A DNA stretch of 64,000 bases from Prunus persica (Eukaryota > Streptophyta > Magnoliopsida > Rosales > Rosaceae), in NCBI RefSeq assembly GCF_000346465.2, contig NC_034013.1, forward strand, positions 15,069,757-15,133,756. The letters run 5' to 3'. A program made the position numbers and the translations under genes. Positions 1-13,037 of this stretch are shown piece by piece (positions within the stretch are counted from its first letter, which is position 1; every line of letters starts with the position of its first letter). The notes beneath the pieces were generated by a model. That model had not been told where the DNA came from. It made no database searches and saw only the letters and a list, made by a program, of their open reading frames with translations.

Positions 1-290
1 TCCAAATTTCCCAACGTACTTAGCCAAAGAATAGAAACAATTTCAGCTGATAATAACCAACAGACGTAGGTCCATAAATACTTCAAAGCAGCAAAATTCA
101 TGAACCTGAAATTAAAGAAATTATTATTTTGGTCTCCGAACACCAATAAACCAAAAGAGACGGAAATTAACCAGAGCAAACAGAACCCGCTCCAAAATCA
201 TGCAATCCGACCTTAAGATTCTAAATGCAACATACCCACCCAGCCAAAAAAACCAAAAAGCTCAAAAACTGAAAAAAGCACAAAGCTTAC

Positions 291-671
291 ATCTTCCCAA
301 GTTGGAAAAGCGGACTTGAGACATGCAAAAGCTTTTTGAGAATTGACTTCCGTGGTATTTTGAGACAGCAGAGTCCTCACTAACCCATCCAAAACACTTT
401 CTTTCAGATCGGACGGCTCTGAAATCCCGGTGCCATCGGCGTCTCGAGAAATCAGTCTCTGCTTTCGGTACTCGGCGAATTCTTTGGGGAAGCCATGGAA
501 GGCCAAGAGGTCGTCTCGTACGAACAGACATTCTTCTGCGGTGGGTCGAGGGTGATTCGGGTATGGGTCTTTTGAGGTCTCTTTCAAGCCATTGGAGGTT
601 TTGGCTGATTTGGTTGCAGATTTTGGCTTCTGCTCGACCTCAGCCTGCTTTCTTTTGCCGCTTTTCGGCAT
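291..671 (-). CDS. HhH-GPD family DNA glycosylase, first exon only (partial)
   Basis: The first exon encodes 127 residues from an ATG at 671 to a splice donor (GAT|gtaagc) just below 291; the rest lies beyond the left edge, with 1-290 being intron. The first 40 or so residues are rich in Lys/Ser (likely nuclear or disordered). The later part contains the LLSQNTTEVNSQKAF and FPTWEDV blocks that mark the start of the helix-hairpin-helix GPD fold in endonuclease III-like glycosylases, closest in my memory to Arabidopsis At3g47830. Members excise damaged bases or 5-methylcytosine in base-excision repair. The HhH, catalytic Lys/Asp and any Fe-S cluster region are outside the window, so activity cannot be judged. 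Confidence 0.8.
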
Positions 672-1394
672 TTTTGTTGCAGAAGCTCTTGGTCGTTGTA
701 TGTGACATGGTGATCGACGTTAATGGGCCGTTGAATATTGTTTGGGCCCAAAAGTGATCTTCATGAATTGGGCCCAATCAAATCTCTCCATTGGGTCGGT
801 CCAATAACTATTTTTTAAGACAATTTCTCGATTATGTGAGTAATCTTTATGAAAGAGTAACTGTTGCATGTTGGAAGCCATACTAATTGTTTACAGTGGC
901 GGATGCAGGAATTGCCGCTCGTGGGGTCACAAAAATAGTGGCGGCGATGGAGACGGCTGTTGGTGAACGGCAGCTAGCATCCTTGGCGGCGATGTCAAGG
1001 GATGAGATATTGGTGGTGGACAGGGACGGACCCAGGAATTGCAAATCGGGCGGGCTAAATTTACCCTAAGTACAAATGTATTAGGAAAATTTGGTGAGTT
1101 TTTGTGGATTTTGGTTGGTTTTTGTAGATTTTTAGGCTTGAACAATAGATTGTATTAACTGAAAACTAGAGGTAACCCACAGGAGCGGGTTTTTTTTTTG
1201 GGATAAATTATAAGCCCTTGTTATTTTTTTATTTTATATAAGCAATCTTTTTTCAGTATATTTTCTTCATCATATTTAGAACTTTTTGTTATTATACGAC
1301 ATTTGAAATAGAAAAAATGTTGGAATTATTGATAATATTGTTGAAATATTTAGAAGGATTTGAAAGAAAACAAAGAAAAAAAAAATATTATATT

Positions 1395-1660
1395 TCCCCT
1401 CTCTCTTTTTTATTATATTTTCCCCTCTCTCTCTTTTTAATCACTCCCTCTCTTTTTTATTCTTTTTTCCTCTTTCTCTCTCTCCCTCCTCCCGTCTCCC
1501 TCTTTCTTTATTCTTTTTCCTTCTTCCTTTTTCCCCTCTCTGTTTTTATTCTTTTTCCTTCTTCCTCTCTTCTTCTTTTCTTTCTTCTCTCTCCTCCGTC
1601 TGCTCCATCTCTCTTCCCTCTCTCTCTTTCTTCTTGCTCCAGCTGCCATCACCGAAGCTT
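1395..1660 (+). repeat. Long imperfect polypyrimidine (CT/CTT) tract
   Basis: About 265 bases are nearly all C and T on the plus strand, with short runs of CTCTCT and CTTCTT. The long open frames on either strand here are low-complexity by-products of this composition. Confidence 0.8.
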
Positions 1661-4383
1661 CTTCTTCTTCTCCTTGGGGTCACTTCCATAGCTGCCAAGG
1701 GCAAAAGCCAGTCCCTACCACTAAACTCCAGATCTCATCCACTTTACGTGCAGCTCAATATTCGCACATATCCCAGTTATTTTACAACAAATTGAACACA
1801 TAATTTTATTTTTCTTCAAACTCTGACCTTAAATTGCTGATTAAGACGGCTAAAAAGATCCCACCAACATCCATGCATTGACTTGTAGCTGGGCAAAAAG
1901 GATCCATACATTTGACTTTGTATTTAGGCAATAAATAATGAGGTGCATTTGAAGTAAAACATCATGCTCACGAGTCACGCGGTCTTTTGACCAAAAAATA
2001 TTCTCACCCCTTCTAAAAATATTATATTTTATCATTGCCTAGTTATAAGGGAAAACAAATTAGAACATTACACAGAAGGCTCTTTTTTTTCTTTTCAAAG
2101 AACTAAAAGAAGCTTCTTACAAATTGAAAGGAGACAGGAAATATCGTGGCAAGTTTACATTTTTGTTGTTTTGTTTATGTTTGGTAAAACAGTTGGCATA
2201 AAACGAGTTTGATTATGTGTTGGGGTGGAGAAATACTCTTATTTAACAGGATATTATTTTTTGTTATTCTCAGTCAATAATATAATGACATATATAATAA
2301 TTTTTTCACATGTTATTGTATTATTGGTCGAAGATAGCAAAATAGAGCTATTCCTGTTACAAAATAGTGTTATGGGTTAGGGTGGGGGCAGCTAGTTATG
2401 GATGTATAGTTAGTAAGAGATAAAGTAGCAAATCTCATTCTTTGACAAACATGTACGGTTGGTTTAGTGAAAACCCAAAAGCTATTTTGCATTATTTTGG
2501 TAATAATATATTTGGGTTTAGTGGGATAAACATGTTTCATGGCTAAGCAATCTACAAGGTGTGGGTGCTGGATAGCGCCAAATTATAAAAACATTAAAAC
2601 CAAAAAGGGCAGGAAGGAAGTAGGCTGCAGTGCAGGCATAATGAGCACACCCGACCGTGACAATGTTTTGCACACCAACCAAAAGATGTCAAAGACAAGA
2701 GGCCAAGAAAAAAAAATCAAGACAATCAATCAAATTGCCTTCATATGAACACTGCAAGTTACAAGCACAAGCAACACCGCTGTGTGAGTTGGATTCAGTG
2801 ACACATCTATCAACCTTTTTCCAATGACCAAATGCTACTCTTTCATCCCTTTCATCATCCAATACGTTAAGTTATATTGATTTTGAGAAATACAAATTAT
2901 TGCGCACAACAATTGATTGCCAAGAACATTAAGGGGAGAAAATTGCAAATTTATATTCATAGTGCATGGGAATTAATTAATATAACATCAGCAAATCACA
3001 TTTTTTTATATATTCATAATATGTTGGAACTAAACAATAACGAATTATTACAACAAAATGAGAGTTCTCATAATTGAATGTTTCTCCAAATAGTTATTTT
3101 CAGTTGGAAATGTCCAACTAAAAATCTGGTTTTTTTTGTTAGTCACATAGAAAACCGTAATACAGTGTAATCCCAAAAAATACTTTGTCATATTTTGTTT
3201 TATTTATTTATATTCATTACGATGATGAAAATTTCAACAAAACTCACCCATACTGCCTAAAGTCAAATTATGTAGGTACAAATGATCAAAGCGGTACAAC
3301 GATCAAAGCAAGAAGCATTACAATCCTCTTTTATATTGGCTTTGAGATGACATGAATTGGCTTGCGATGAGATGATTTTGATTATTTCAACCTATCTGAA
3401 CGAGAACCACCATCAACTAAAATTATTCTTGTGATCTACTACCCATGTTCTTAACATTTTTAGTTTCCTCCAATATTTTACTCAATAAAACAAACATCAA
3501 AATATAAATTGAGTAAAAATAATAATAATCTATTGTTTAAGGCATTTGAACTATTTAGCCAATGATCCGTTTGCAATTAGACATAATACCCTTTCTGATC
3601 TCCCTTTCAATACAATCCACATTCATTTCTCATTGTTACAAATTTTGAAATGACACAAGATATTCATTTAATATGTTGTAAAATACTTGTGATTGTTAGG
3701 CCGGATGTATATCGCATGGCAAAAGAGAAGAACAATCAATCACATGACAATTGCATTTATTTATTTATTTTTACAATGAAAGAAAATCCAATGCATAATC
3801 CTAACTAATTAAAAAGAAGAAAAGTGTTATTAAACAAACCTTAAAATTAATTAAGTACACTATAATACTAAATTATTTATTGAATTACTAATTTACTATG
3901 ATATTAAATGACCAAAAAATATATATATTAAATTACGAAACAAATGTAATTTTAGCAAGTACACCATACTTACCATGTTTAACCCTAATCAAACAGTCGC
4001 CCTAGTTTTATCCTCTTTAACCCAACCCTTAGTATTTCATTGTACAACAATACCGTCCACCACATCATCCCAATAGTATGGAGGAAATGCAACTTCACTG
4101 AATTTGAGATTTGGTGTATTAGCTATTGAAAAAGAGGTGCAGTTTCCCCCAGATGTAGTTGATTTGCCCGACACCATTTTTTTACAGGAAGATAATGTCA
4201 ATTGGGTCAGTAAGTTTTGGTCGATTGCTAATAATATGAACAAGCTTGTGGTTAAAGATCTTAGATGGGTTCGATTGCAGATTGTAATTTAGACTAAATT
4301 GATATGTGTTTCTCATGTGCTCAATGTCCCAGCAAAAGCAATAAGGAAAATAAAATAAAAATAATTAAAGTATGTCCAAATCA

Positions 4384-5275
4384 AGGTCTAAAATATCGAT
4401 GATATCGGAAATATCGGTCATCCAAAAATATGAAAATTTCAATGGAAATATCGGGAGATTATCGATATCGATAAAAATTGAATAAAAACCACGGAATTTG
4501 TAAGAAAAACTTGAAATTTTTTATTGAAACTTTGGAGAATGTCAATTTAGTCAATTATCTATGAGTTTTCACAAAAAATTAGAAGGAAATGCATTGCAAG
4601 ATGGATTTAACTAATTTAAGTTGATTATACAGCAAGCGGGCAAACACTATGAGTGTAAAAAATATGTAATAATTAATGAAAAAAGATTAAATACACCGTA
4701 ATCATTCATATATAATGATTTACTATAATATTTTACACTTTATACATTGCATGGTAAGATGCATGAATGACTTAGTATCACATAGAGTTCCTACGAGGTT
4801 CAAATTTTTCACTATCTTCATCATCTCTATGTGTAGAGTAAGTGTATTGTGAAGAGTAGTCATCAAATGATAAATCCCCAAAATAGTTTTGCATGTAATT
4901 GTTAACATACCACCCATATAAATATAAATATTTTAGCATATTATCACAAAAACATAAGTGATATGGTGTTTAAGGTGTTGGAGGAGTAAAATGGGAGGGG
5001 TTCATATCCCCTTTGTGCTTTTTTCTCTCCTTTTTCCCTTTTTTTTTTTAATAACTTTTTTTTTCCTTCACATCGATATTTTCGATATTTTCGATATTTT
5101 AGCGATATTGCACCGATATTTTGACAAAATATTGCTGAAATGTGAGCGAAATTATCGATATCGATATTTTCCGATATTATCGTCGATATTGTCGATATTT
5201 ATACGATATGTACATGGATATGTTCCGAAATATCCTCGATATTTCCTCGATATTATCGATATTTCAGACTATGGT
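4384..5275. mobile_element. GATATCG-rich inverted-repeat element (putative non-autonomous DNA transposon)
   Basis: Both ends are built from repeated ATATCGATATTT-like motifs in opposite orientation. The left end reads GTCTAAAATATCGATGATAT from about 4387 and the reverse complement of the right end reads GTCTGAAATATCGATAATAT from about 5270, so the two form imperfect terminal inverted repeats of about 100-200 bases. The interior is AT-rich and I see no transposase. The flanks share GTCCAAA (about 4374 and 5275), a possible target-site duplication, but it is not exact. The size of about 0.9 kb and structure suggest a Mutator-like or fold-back MITE. Confidence 0.5.
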
Positions 5276-5973
5276 CCAAACACAATCATATATTCAATTT
5301 GGAGCAATAGAAACAAATCCACGGCGGTACCACAAGATATCAAGGTGGGTTTGTTGTTGTGTGAGCGTAGAGTGTATTTAATTAATTTTAAGACTCGTTT
5401 AACAACACTCAAAAGAAGAATAACATTAGATATATTTCCACTTTTCCACTTGGATACCATAGAATCCAAAGCAAATGAAGTACAAAATTCTTTGAGAAAC
5501 CTTCCCAAATTGTATTCGGCTTCCTTTGCAACGCACCCAACTACAATCCTCATCAAAGAACAGAAATGCCAAGACCCAAAAAGCAAAATTCCAAATTGTA
5601 CTTATCCAATCAAATCTTTTTAAAGGCAATCTATGTGCACATTGCATTCCAAAATCCTCAAACCTACTTCCAGACAATAATTAACATTACAAAACTCATT
5701 CTTACAAAAAGCAAAAAGAAAAAGAAAATTAAAGAAGACGAAGACCATTTCCCACCAATAATTTACACCGCTAATAGGCCCCCGCCATATCCAACCACAT
5801 CGTCAAACTCAGTACCGAGTCACGACTCAACCTCATCGACTCACCAACAATTACACTTTTTCTTTTATTAGTATTTTTTCGGCACTGAAAATTAATTTAC
5901 ATCCTACACCTAGAAATACAAAACCCATTTTTTCCCTAATAATTGAGAAGAAAAAAACAAAAAACTAAAAAAA

Positions 5974-7566
5974 CTAAAACGTGGTTGAGTTGGCAGTATG
6001 CAAGTTCCTACCTACACCAACTCGGTAATGAGTCGGGCCGAGTCCAACTCCAGCGCCTGATTCGAGCACCGAGTCCCAATTCGGCTCGTCCTCTCTCCCT
6101 CTCATCACCGTCAACAGCCTCTTCGCTTTCTCCCTCGCCCTCTCGCTCCCATTCTTCTCAATCTCCCCCAACACCTCCACCGCCTTCGCCTCCCTCGCCA
6201 GCCCTCGGAACCGCATCGACCCGTGACTCAGCGCGTAAAGCGCCGCAACACAGTTCTCCCTAGTCGACTCGGATTCCAATTCGCTCCTCCTCAGCATCCC
6301 TACCAAGCACTCCACCGCGTTGGCATCGAGCATGGCGGACCTCCCCTCGTTGCAGCTCGCTAGGTTGCAGAGAATCAGCAGAACACGGCTCGCCGACGCC
6401 GGAGACTTGGCTAAGGCGAGCAGAGTGGGGATCGCGTTGGGTTGCTTGACTAGTTTGACTCGGTTGCTCTCCACCAGGGTCAAGTGGTAGAGCGCCAACG
6501 CCGAGTCGTGGCGCGTGCGCACACTCTCCGCCCTAACGAGCGCGTGCATGAGCGGAGGCAGCGCACCGAGTACGCCGATTGCCATCTTGTTATCTTCTTC
6601 CAGCGCCAAGCTGAAGAGCGCGCCGGCTGCGTGCTCCTGTGATTCACTGGATCCGCCCTTCAACACATCGACCAAATGCGGGACGAATCCTGACCGTACG
6701 ATCTTCACCTTGTTGGGCTTCTCCAGTGACAAATTGACAAGCGAAGCGAGTGCGTTTTGCTGCACGGTGCTGTATCGCGAGATGATTAGCGATCCGACGG
6801 CCGAGAGAAGCCGAGGGGTGCACAGCGAAACCCTGAGCTCCTCCTTCGTCCTCGTGAGTTTTCTGAGTAAAATTACTGCCTCCTCCTGCTCGATTACCTC
6901 GGAGCTTCTCAGCTTCAGCATCAATTGTTCCTCTTCTTCGCATCCCGGAGACGAAGAATTAGGGTTTAGGGTTTCGTCCTCGGCGATGATATCGGAGGAC
7001 GAAGACGATGAGTAACACGAGGGACGAGTCGCGAAGGGGAGAGGAGTGAGTGGACTCGCCGAGGGGATGACGACCGAATCTTCGGACGAGCTCGAATAGA
7101 AATGGTCGACTCGGCGGCCCAACTCGGTCGCCGCGTGAGTGAACATAATCGGCGGCCTCTCTGCCACTCCGTTCAGCAACTCACTCTCGGAAACCCTAAT
7201 CCCTTGGTCTTCCCTATCGTCCGCAATTAACGTACGGACGGTCTTTTCCACGGAGAACAAATCCGGCGCTTGCGGGTATTCAGTGTTGTTGTGGTGGCAC
7301 CAGTTCTGGATGGTGGACTTGATGGCCAAGTTTGAAATCATGGTGGAGAAATCGGGTCGAGACCCGTCTTCAAGCTTGGGGGAGAAGCCGAAGTCGCGGC
7401 AGACTTGGGCGGAGAGGCGCTCGAAGGTCTGACCCGAAGAGACGACGACCGGGTCAGACATCAAGGACCCGGAAATGGGGCAGAGGAGCTCCTTCGGGGG
7501 CAGCCTGGAGCTGGAGTTGGAGCGGTAGAAGGAGATCTTCCACCTGTGCTTGCCATTACCGCCCAT
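5974..7566 (-). CDS. U-box/ARM-repeat E3 ubiquitin ligase (PUB38/39/40/41-like)
   Basis: This intronless gene encodes 530 residues. I start it at the ATG at 7566 (MGGNGKHRWKISF); a frame extension two codons upstream begins with TTG. Residues about 23-97 form a U-box (PPKELLCPISGSLMSDPVVV... then FSTMISNLAIKSTIQNWC), which recruits a ubiquitin-charged E2. Residues about 200-500 hold armadillo repeats (for example QQNALASLVNLSLE and SQEHAAGALFSLALEEDNK) that bind substrates. The linker is acidic and Ser-rich. The N-terminal GKHRWKISF signature and the domain order match the Arabidopsis PUB38-41 group, which are cytosolic ligases. Substrate cannot be inferred. The plus-strand open frames across it are GC-skew shadows. 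Confidence 0.93.
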   Translation of the reverse strand: MGGNGKHRWKISFYRSNSSSRLPPKELLCPISGSLMSDPVVVSSGQTFERLSAQVCRDFGFSPKLEDGSRPDFSTMISNLAIKSTIQNWCHHNNTEYPQAPDLFSVEKTVRTLIADDREDQGIRVSESELLNGVAERPPIMFTHAATELGRRVDHFYSSSSEDSVVIPSASPLTPLPFATRPSCYSSSSSSDIIAEDETLNPNSSSPGCEEEEQLMLKLRSSEVIEQEEAVILLRKLTRTKEELRVSLCTPRLLSAVGSLIISRYSTVQQNALASLVNLSLEKPNKVKIVRSGFVPHLVDVLKGGSSESQEHAAGALFSLALEEDNKMAIGVLGALPPLMHALVRAESVRTRHDSALALYHLTLVESNRVKLVKQPNAIPTLLALAKSPASASRVLLILCNLASCNEGRSAMLDANAVECLVGMLRRSELESESTRENCVAALYALSHGSMRFRGLAREAKAVEVLGEIEKNGSERAREKAKRLLTVMRGREDEPNWDSVLESGAGVGLGPTHYRVGVGRNLHTANSTTF

Positions 7567-9907
7567 ACCCAAAAGAGGAAGCTGTGGAGATGGAGCTCTG
7601 AGTTTCTTCTTCTTCTTCTTCAGTTTTGGTTTTGGTTTGATGGGTTTTGGGGGATTGGGTTGTGGCGGTATTTGGACATGAGGATGAGGTGCAGGTTTAG
7701 CGTATTGGACTTGAGGATTTGGAGAGTCAAAGAGAGGACAACTTGAGAGAAAGTGATTTGGGAGCTTCTGGTTAAGCTGCTTTTCTGGGAAGCTGAAGTT
7801 TCAGCCTTCGAGAGAGTTACCAATCTTGGTCTATAAGCTGTGAGCTGTTTGTTTGACCAGTCATGGCAACTCTCTTCCTGTCGAAAAAAACCCACTTTAC
7901 GGAGTAAAAAATTAATGTTTTTATATTTAATTTTTGGGGTGAAGGAAAAGTAAAATTAATTGGGGTTTTCCTTTTTTCTTTTTTGTCTGTGGATGCATTT
8001 TGGTAATTTTATATTTTTTCTAAGAAAATTGAAGAAGAAATTAAAAACTAAAAAGAGTTTGACATTGATGAACAGCAGTTTACTCTAAAATCTGCACTCT
8101 ATCTGTATTGGTCTAAACCAATAAAACACCATATATTTCTGTTAAACTGTCTTATTTAAGGGCATAAAAAAAGTTCCAATACTTAAAAAAGAGTTTAGAG
8201 TAAATTAATCTGGTCAAGAGGTTCTTAATTGGCTAATTAATCCATCTCATTATTAGAAAAAAAACAGAAGGACAGCTTGCCATGCCTAAATCTAAGAAAT
8301 GCCTTTACATTTGCTCTTCCTCTGTCATCTCTCATATAGTCATACATTAGAGATTTTGAAAGGGTCTTCCTCTTCTGGTAGCAGAGGCATCATCAGCTGT
8401 CACACTCACATGCCAGGCATTAGTATTTATTTTTGCCCCATGGTTAACTTGTGACCAAGTCCCCATGAACAGATGCAACAAAAAGTTGGAGATTTTGTGC
8501 AGCTGCTTCAATGAAAGTGGATGAGGAACATTACTTCTTGATATGATATCTCAGTTTCATTCTAATCCAAAAAATGTAATGAACTGTGCTCTGGCTTTCA
8601 GTGACCCAGAGGGCCATTCGGGAGAGAGACAGAGAGTTGGAACATGCCTAGATAGTAGATATACTCCCTCCCTCACGTACATGTGTGATAGTGAAAGAAG
8701 ACTTTTACTTTCTCATTTGTTTGAATCCCAGACGCCGCACCTACTGAAACAAAAAAGAAAGAGAAAAAAGGAAGACAAGCGCACTCTTCCAAGTCAAATA
8801 TACTTTCAGTCAGTGAGAGAGACTGGAGTTCCCTGTCATCATCATGATCAGTTGGGAAGGAGAACCCAAACTTGCAGTGGGCTTGAATATGTGAACCCAA
8901 CTTAAGATTGTTGGGTCATTTGGGTTTGAAATGAATTGAATCAGCCATTTTTCTCAATGGACAAGAAACGGGTTGGATGGGCCCAATTTCAGATGGATAA
9001 ATCACAAATGGGTTAGTTTGTTTGTTGATTCATGCCCTTACAAAGACACAGGGACTTTTTTTCTTTGAAAAAACAATTTGATCAGATCTTGTATGTATGC
9101 GTTTGCTCAATTGTGTCTGTGGAATTGCAGGGCTCAATCTTAATGTGCAATAAAGTGTTTTTGAATTTAAAGGTAAATTTGATCATGAAATGTATGCGAA
9201 TGCAACCTAATTACAGTGCATGAACTATCACTACTAAAGAAATTCTTCATTGAGTACGAGTATACGTATCAAGAGTTTGTAATGACATTTTCCGTGCCCA
9301 ATATTTTAGACACGGTTGTTCAATGAGGGGATTTTTTTAGTAGTGAGTTTGTTTCGTTCGGAGATGGATTTGATAAAAACATATCAAGTGCATTATGGCA
9401 TTGTCTGGCACATATAGAAATACATGTATGTGATGTGAATCATTAACATGTATTTCTACATGTTAATTAATTGACCTTTTTTCATGAATGTTATTATATA
9501 AAAAATATATTATTACTTAAAATGCCTAAAACGTTGTGCCATGTCCTTAGCCTTCCATATGCTCAACAATCCACATGCAGAATGCAAACTGGATACCAAT
9601 CTGGACAGACTGAAAGTGAAGGCGTGCTTGGACTAAATCGTCTGCTATATCAAGAACAAGAAAGAGAAAAAGAAAGGAGGACATAATAGGAAAGAAAGAA
9701 CAAAACCAAGAATGGCATGCATTTCACCAAAAGGACAAGAAACAGGGTTTCACAAAAATCTTGCAAAATATCTTCCCTAACATGCCTTGTCTTTTGTCCC
9801 CACATGATCATCAATCAAGCAAAACAGCACATTTTGTAGGTGTTGACATGAGCTGTGTTCCAATGAAACAAGCATGTATCTCATGCCCAAAACCTGACTT
9901 TCTCAGC

Positions 9908-9934
<27 letters not shown>
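9908..9934. repeat. (GA)n microsatellite
   Basis: About 13 perfect GA units in intergenic DNA. Confidence 0.9.
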
Positions 9935-9938
<4 letters not shown>

Positions 9939-10949
9939 GAAAATTGATCCCCCCCTTAATTTCAAAGTTCAAACTAGAGAACAGCTGGACCAAGTTAGCC
10001 AAGATCATAAGAAATTTGTATGTGTGTGAGTGCATGCATTAGCTATCTTTTATTTTACAAATATGAAAATGCATATATATTTTCAATCAGGTTCCTTATA
10101 ATATTTATGTTAAGAAGTGGATTAGTCTGATGAAGATCCATGTTAATCCAATCAAACCTAGCAGATTAAGAATGAGCCAAACCAAATTAACCAAACCCTA
10201 GCTGGTGGATACAGATGTACTGTTTTGCAGGGCTTACAGCAGCAAGGCATTGAAGTTGGAGACTGAAAGAGAGAATGGAAGCAGCTCTTTCAGAACATGC
10301 ATGATTGCGCATGTTTTCAAGAAAACAGAAAGAAAGAAAAAGGGTGATGCTAGGGAGACCAAAGAAAAAACCATTTATTACAAGACATGAGGATGCAACA
10401 CTAGAATTTGCCTAAATAATAATATTGCATCATTACTTACAACAGCAGTATGCAAACAAATTCTTACAACAAAATATTCAGCCCAAGTGCCGTGATCATC
10501 ATGCTCTCATATGTTTGCACAGAAACACTAATTAGATATGAGTTGAAATGGAACACATGTTGCTTAAAAAGAAAAGAACTTTACTTGAAAGCAGATAAAG
10601 ATAATCAAAATGAAAAAAAAAGAAAAAGAAAAAGAAAAAAAAGAAAGAACCTAAGTAGCCAAAAAATTCAGAAAGTAGGTATGTGGATTTGCTAGCTTTG
10701 AGGTAGCAAATGATCGGACCGAGATGCTTGATTCCCCTGGAGCCAGAGTGAGTTGGAGCCTTTTGTTGGAGGAAAAGACCCTTCTCTAGTGCTCACTCAT
10801 ACAAGTATAATTAGGGTTTCCATGATCTCATAAGAAGTAGAAGTAATGAAGCCTATGCCAGCTCCCTCCTTTTCTTCTTCTTGTGCTTCTGCTTCTTCTT
10901 GTGCTTCTGGTTTTGGTTGATCTTGAGCTGCTTCTTGCTTTGGAAGTAG

Positions 10950-11060
10950 AAGTACTCTTGGTGATGAGAGTTGAAGAAGAAGAAGATGATGATGATGATG
11001 GTGGGGTTGGTGGATGATGATGATGGTGATGATGATGATAAAGGAGGAGGGGGTGAGGGG
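10950..11060. repeat. GAT/GAA/GAG-rich low-complexity patch
   Basis: Runs of GATGATGAT and GAAGAAGAA occur on the plus strand. On the minus strand they read as His, Ser or Ile homopolymers in open frames at 10797-11279. The minus-strand frame starting MFKVSTDEPNSNHDAF (10828-11148) has an Arg/Ser-rich tail. I do not recognise it and the composition suggests it is not a conserved protein. Confidence 0.6.
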
Positions 11061-11976
11061 GTAATGATGGAGGTGGAGAGTCAGAGGGAAGGCCAAGGAG
11101 GAAGGCATCATGATTGCTGTTTGGTTCGTCTGTTGAAACTTTGAACAAAAATCCAAGCTATTGTGTGTTATCATGAAGTCCTTGGTTTGTGGTAGCTTTT
11201 TTCCATGCCCACCAGCTCCTCTTCTCAAAGAAAAGATATCTACATTTTCTATATGGAAAAAAGGAATCTGCTGCATCAATTGTTGGACCCCTTGGTTACT
11301 AAATCAACTTCCTCCAAACAGTACCTTTTCTAAATATCCCACTAATTATTCCTTTATATTTTTTGGCTCCACAAAACCATTACCATGACTTTTTTTGTGT
11401 GTGGCTAAGTTAGAAAGGGAAGGGGGAACTCACACACGCGAGGATCACGAGACTCACCACTAAAGAGTCACCACTAAACCATTATCACCACTTCATTCAA
11501 CGTGTTTCTTTGTACCACATATATTTAATTATGATTAAATACTTCAGATTTCTAAATTAATCACAGAGTCACAATCTGAACAGAAAATCAAATGTGTGAC
11601 TTGGAATAAGAACGTTAAAAAGGAGTTGGGTCCTATTATTTTCCTTTATATTCTTTTAAAAGTATATTGAGACTCCAAACCAAAACATAGAAAGCTTAGG
11701 TGGAGAGTTTACATAGCTTAAAATTTTGAAGTTCTTTTCTTTATACATGCTCTATTTTTTAATTGACAACAGTAAAAGGCTGTTTGTGACTGTTTTCTGT
11801 AATGTAGAGTTTGATGAAACCCTCAAAGCTTTATCGGGTTTAGTTAAAGATGCAATTGGCAGGCCAACATATATAACCATTATATATATAATAAGAAATG
11901 AATTAAGAATGGCAGAGGAATCTAGAACTGATCAAGAATGACAGAGGTAGAGAATCAAATAATATGAGAGAGTACT

Positions 11977-11977
<1 letters not shown>

Positions 11978-12021
<44 letters not shown>
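11978..12021. repeat. (GA)n microsatellite
   Basis: About 22 GA units, nearly perfect. Confidence 0.9.
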
Positions 12022-12023
<2 letters not shown>

Positions 12024-12995
12024 GAGATTTGATATATAGAGGGAGAACTTGTGGCCTTGTGAGCTAGGATATAATGGCTGTCCTGCAAAAGCATTTTGGT
12101 ATGCTAGCAACAGCAATCGATCTTCTTCCTATAAAAAACAAAAGTGATCACTTTTTTTTCAAACTTTTAATTTTTATTGGAAGCTTGGAGCTTGAAGCTG
12201 GGTAAAAACAGTTCAATAGTGCTTCCAGAAAAGGGATAAGATTCCCAAAGAAGCATATTTTGAAGGTGTCACCTCAGTACTCTATCTATGCCTCTGCTCT
12301 GATCATATTGATACTCAAAGTACTCAATTAATCTTTTTTTTTTTTAATTTAATATTTTCTGGTGTGTGTAGTTTGCTGTGTAGGTGAAAGGTGAAAAATC
12401 CAAAATCCTGAACCCTGAACAAGGCATGCAGGAATATTCAATCAATCCTAAACATTATTATAGATATCAGAGATATTCTCTATTTTCAAAATTTATGCTT
12501 AACATCATTCTCTTAGTTTGTCTAATTTGCATATACCTCTCACTTCTGCAATATTTATAACAACTCAGAGTGTTACTTCTAAACAATAATTATATCCCAC
12601 CATCATTCTCTTAGAAAATGCAAGAATTGGTGCCATGGTTGTAAAAGTGATTTTGGCTTTAGTGATAGTGCTGCTATCCTTTCTTCCTCTTCCCATCCCA
12701 GATAGTATTGGGGAAAATTGTAAAAGTTAAGGTCATGTTTGGTATCCTACTCAAAAAACGAAATTCAAAAACTATAATTCTTTTTAAAAATATGAGTTTT
12801 CATATAGTACTTTTAAGATCTAAAAACTTGTTTGGTATTGAACTCCAAACTATTTTTAAGATGTGAAAAATTGAAATTAAAACAAGAAGTCCTAAATTCC
12901 CAAATTAAAATTAACAAAAGAAAAGGAGAGAGAGAGAGGAGAGAGAGACGAGAGACAAGAGAGGAAGGAGAGTGAAAGAGACTAGAGCGGTAGGG

Positions 12996-12998
<3 letters not shown>

Positions 12999-13034
<36 letters not shown>
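12999..13034. repeat. (GA)n microsatellite in a GA-rich block
   Basis: About 18 GA units, preceded from 12925 by imperfect GAGA sequence. Confidence 0.9.

Positions 13035-13037
<3 letters not shown>

Larger units (their letters stand above)
672..5973. other. Intergenic spacer with repeats, no supported gene
   Basis: I see no convincing gene here. At 893-1065 there are two similar stretches (GGCGGATGCAGGAATTG and GACGGACCCAGGAATTG) of a kind common in degenerate plant transposons. From 1395 to 1660 the plus strand is almost pure pyrimidine (CT/TTC). At 4384-5275 lies an inverted-repeat element described separately. A short open stretch at 4104-4292 has no start context or family I know. The remainder is AT-rich. 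Confidence 0.6.

Noticed and set aside
1317..1691. 124-codon plus-strand and 71-codon minus-strand open frames
   Set aside because: They run through a polypyrimidine tract and consist of Ser/Leu/Phe or Arg/Lys/Glu runs, with no domain.
4958..5623. 221-codon plus-strand open frame
   Set aside because: Most of it is translated from the GATATCG/CGATATTT repeats (DIFDIFDI..., RYFRYYRRY) inside the putative transposon; no family resemblance.
6515..7601. Long plus-strand frames across the U-box gene
   Set aside because: They are the opposite strand of a GC-rich, strongly coding U-box/ARM gene.
10681..10800. Sequence resembling parts of miR166 (TCGGACC... GATTCCCC) and miR156 (GTGCTCACTC)
   Set aside because: Neither matches the mature sequences across their length and I see no matching hairpin arm.
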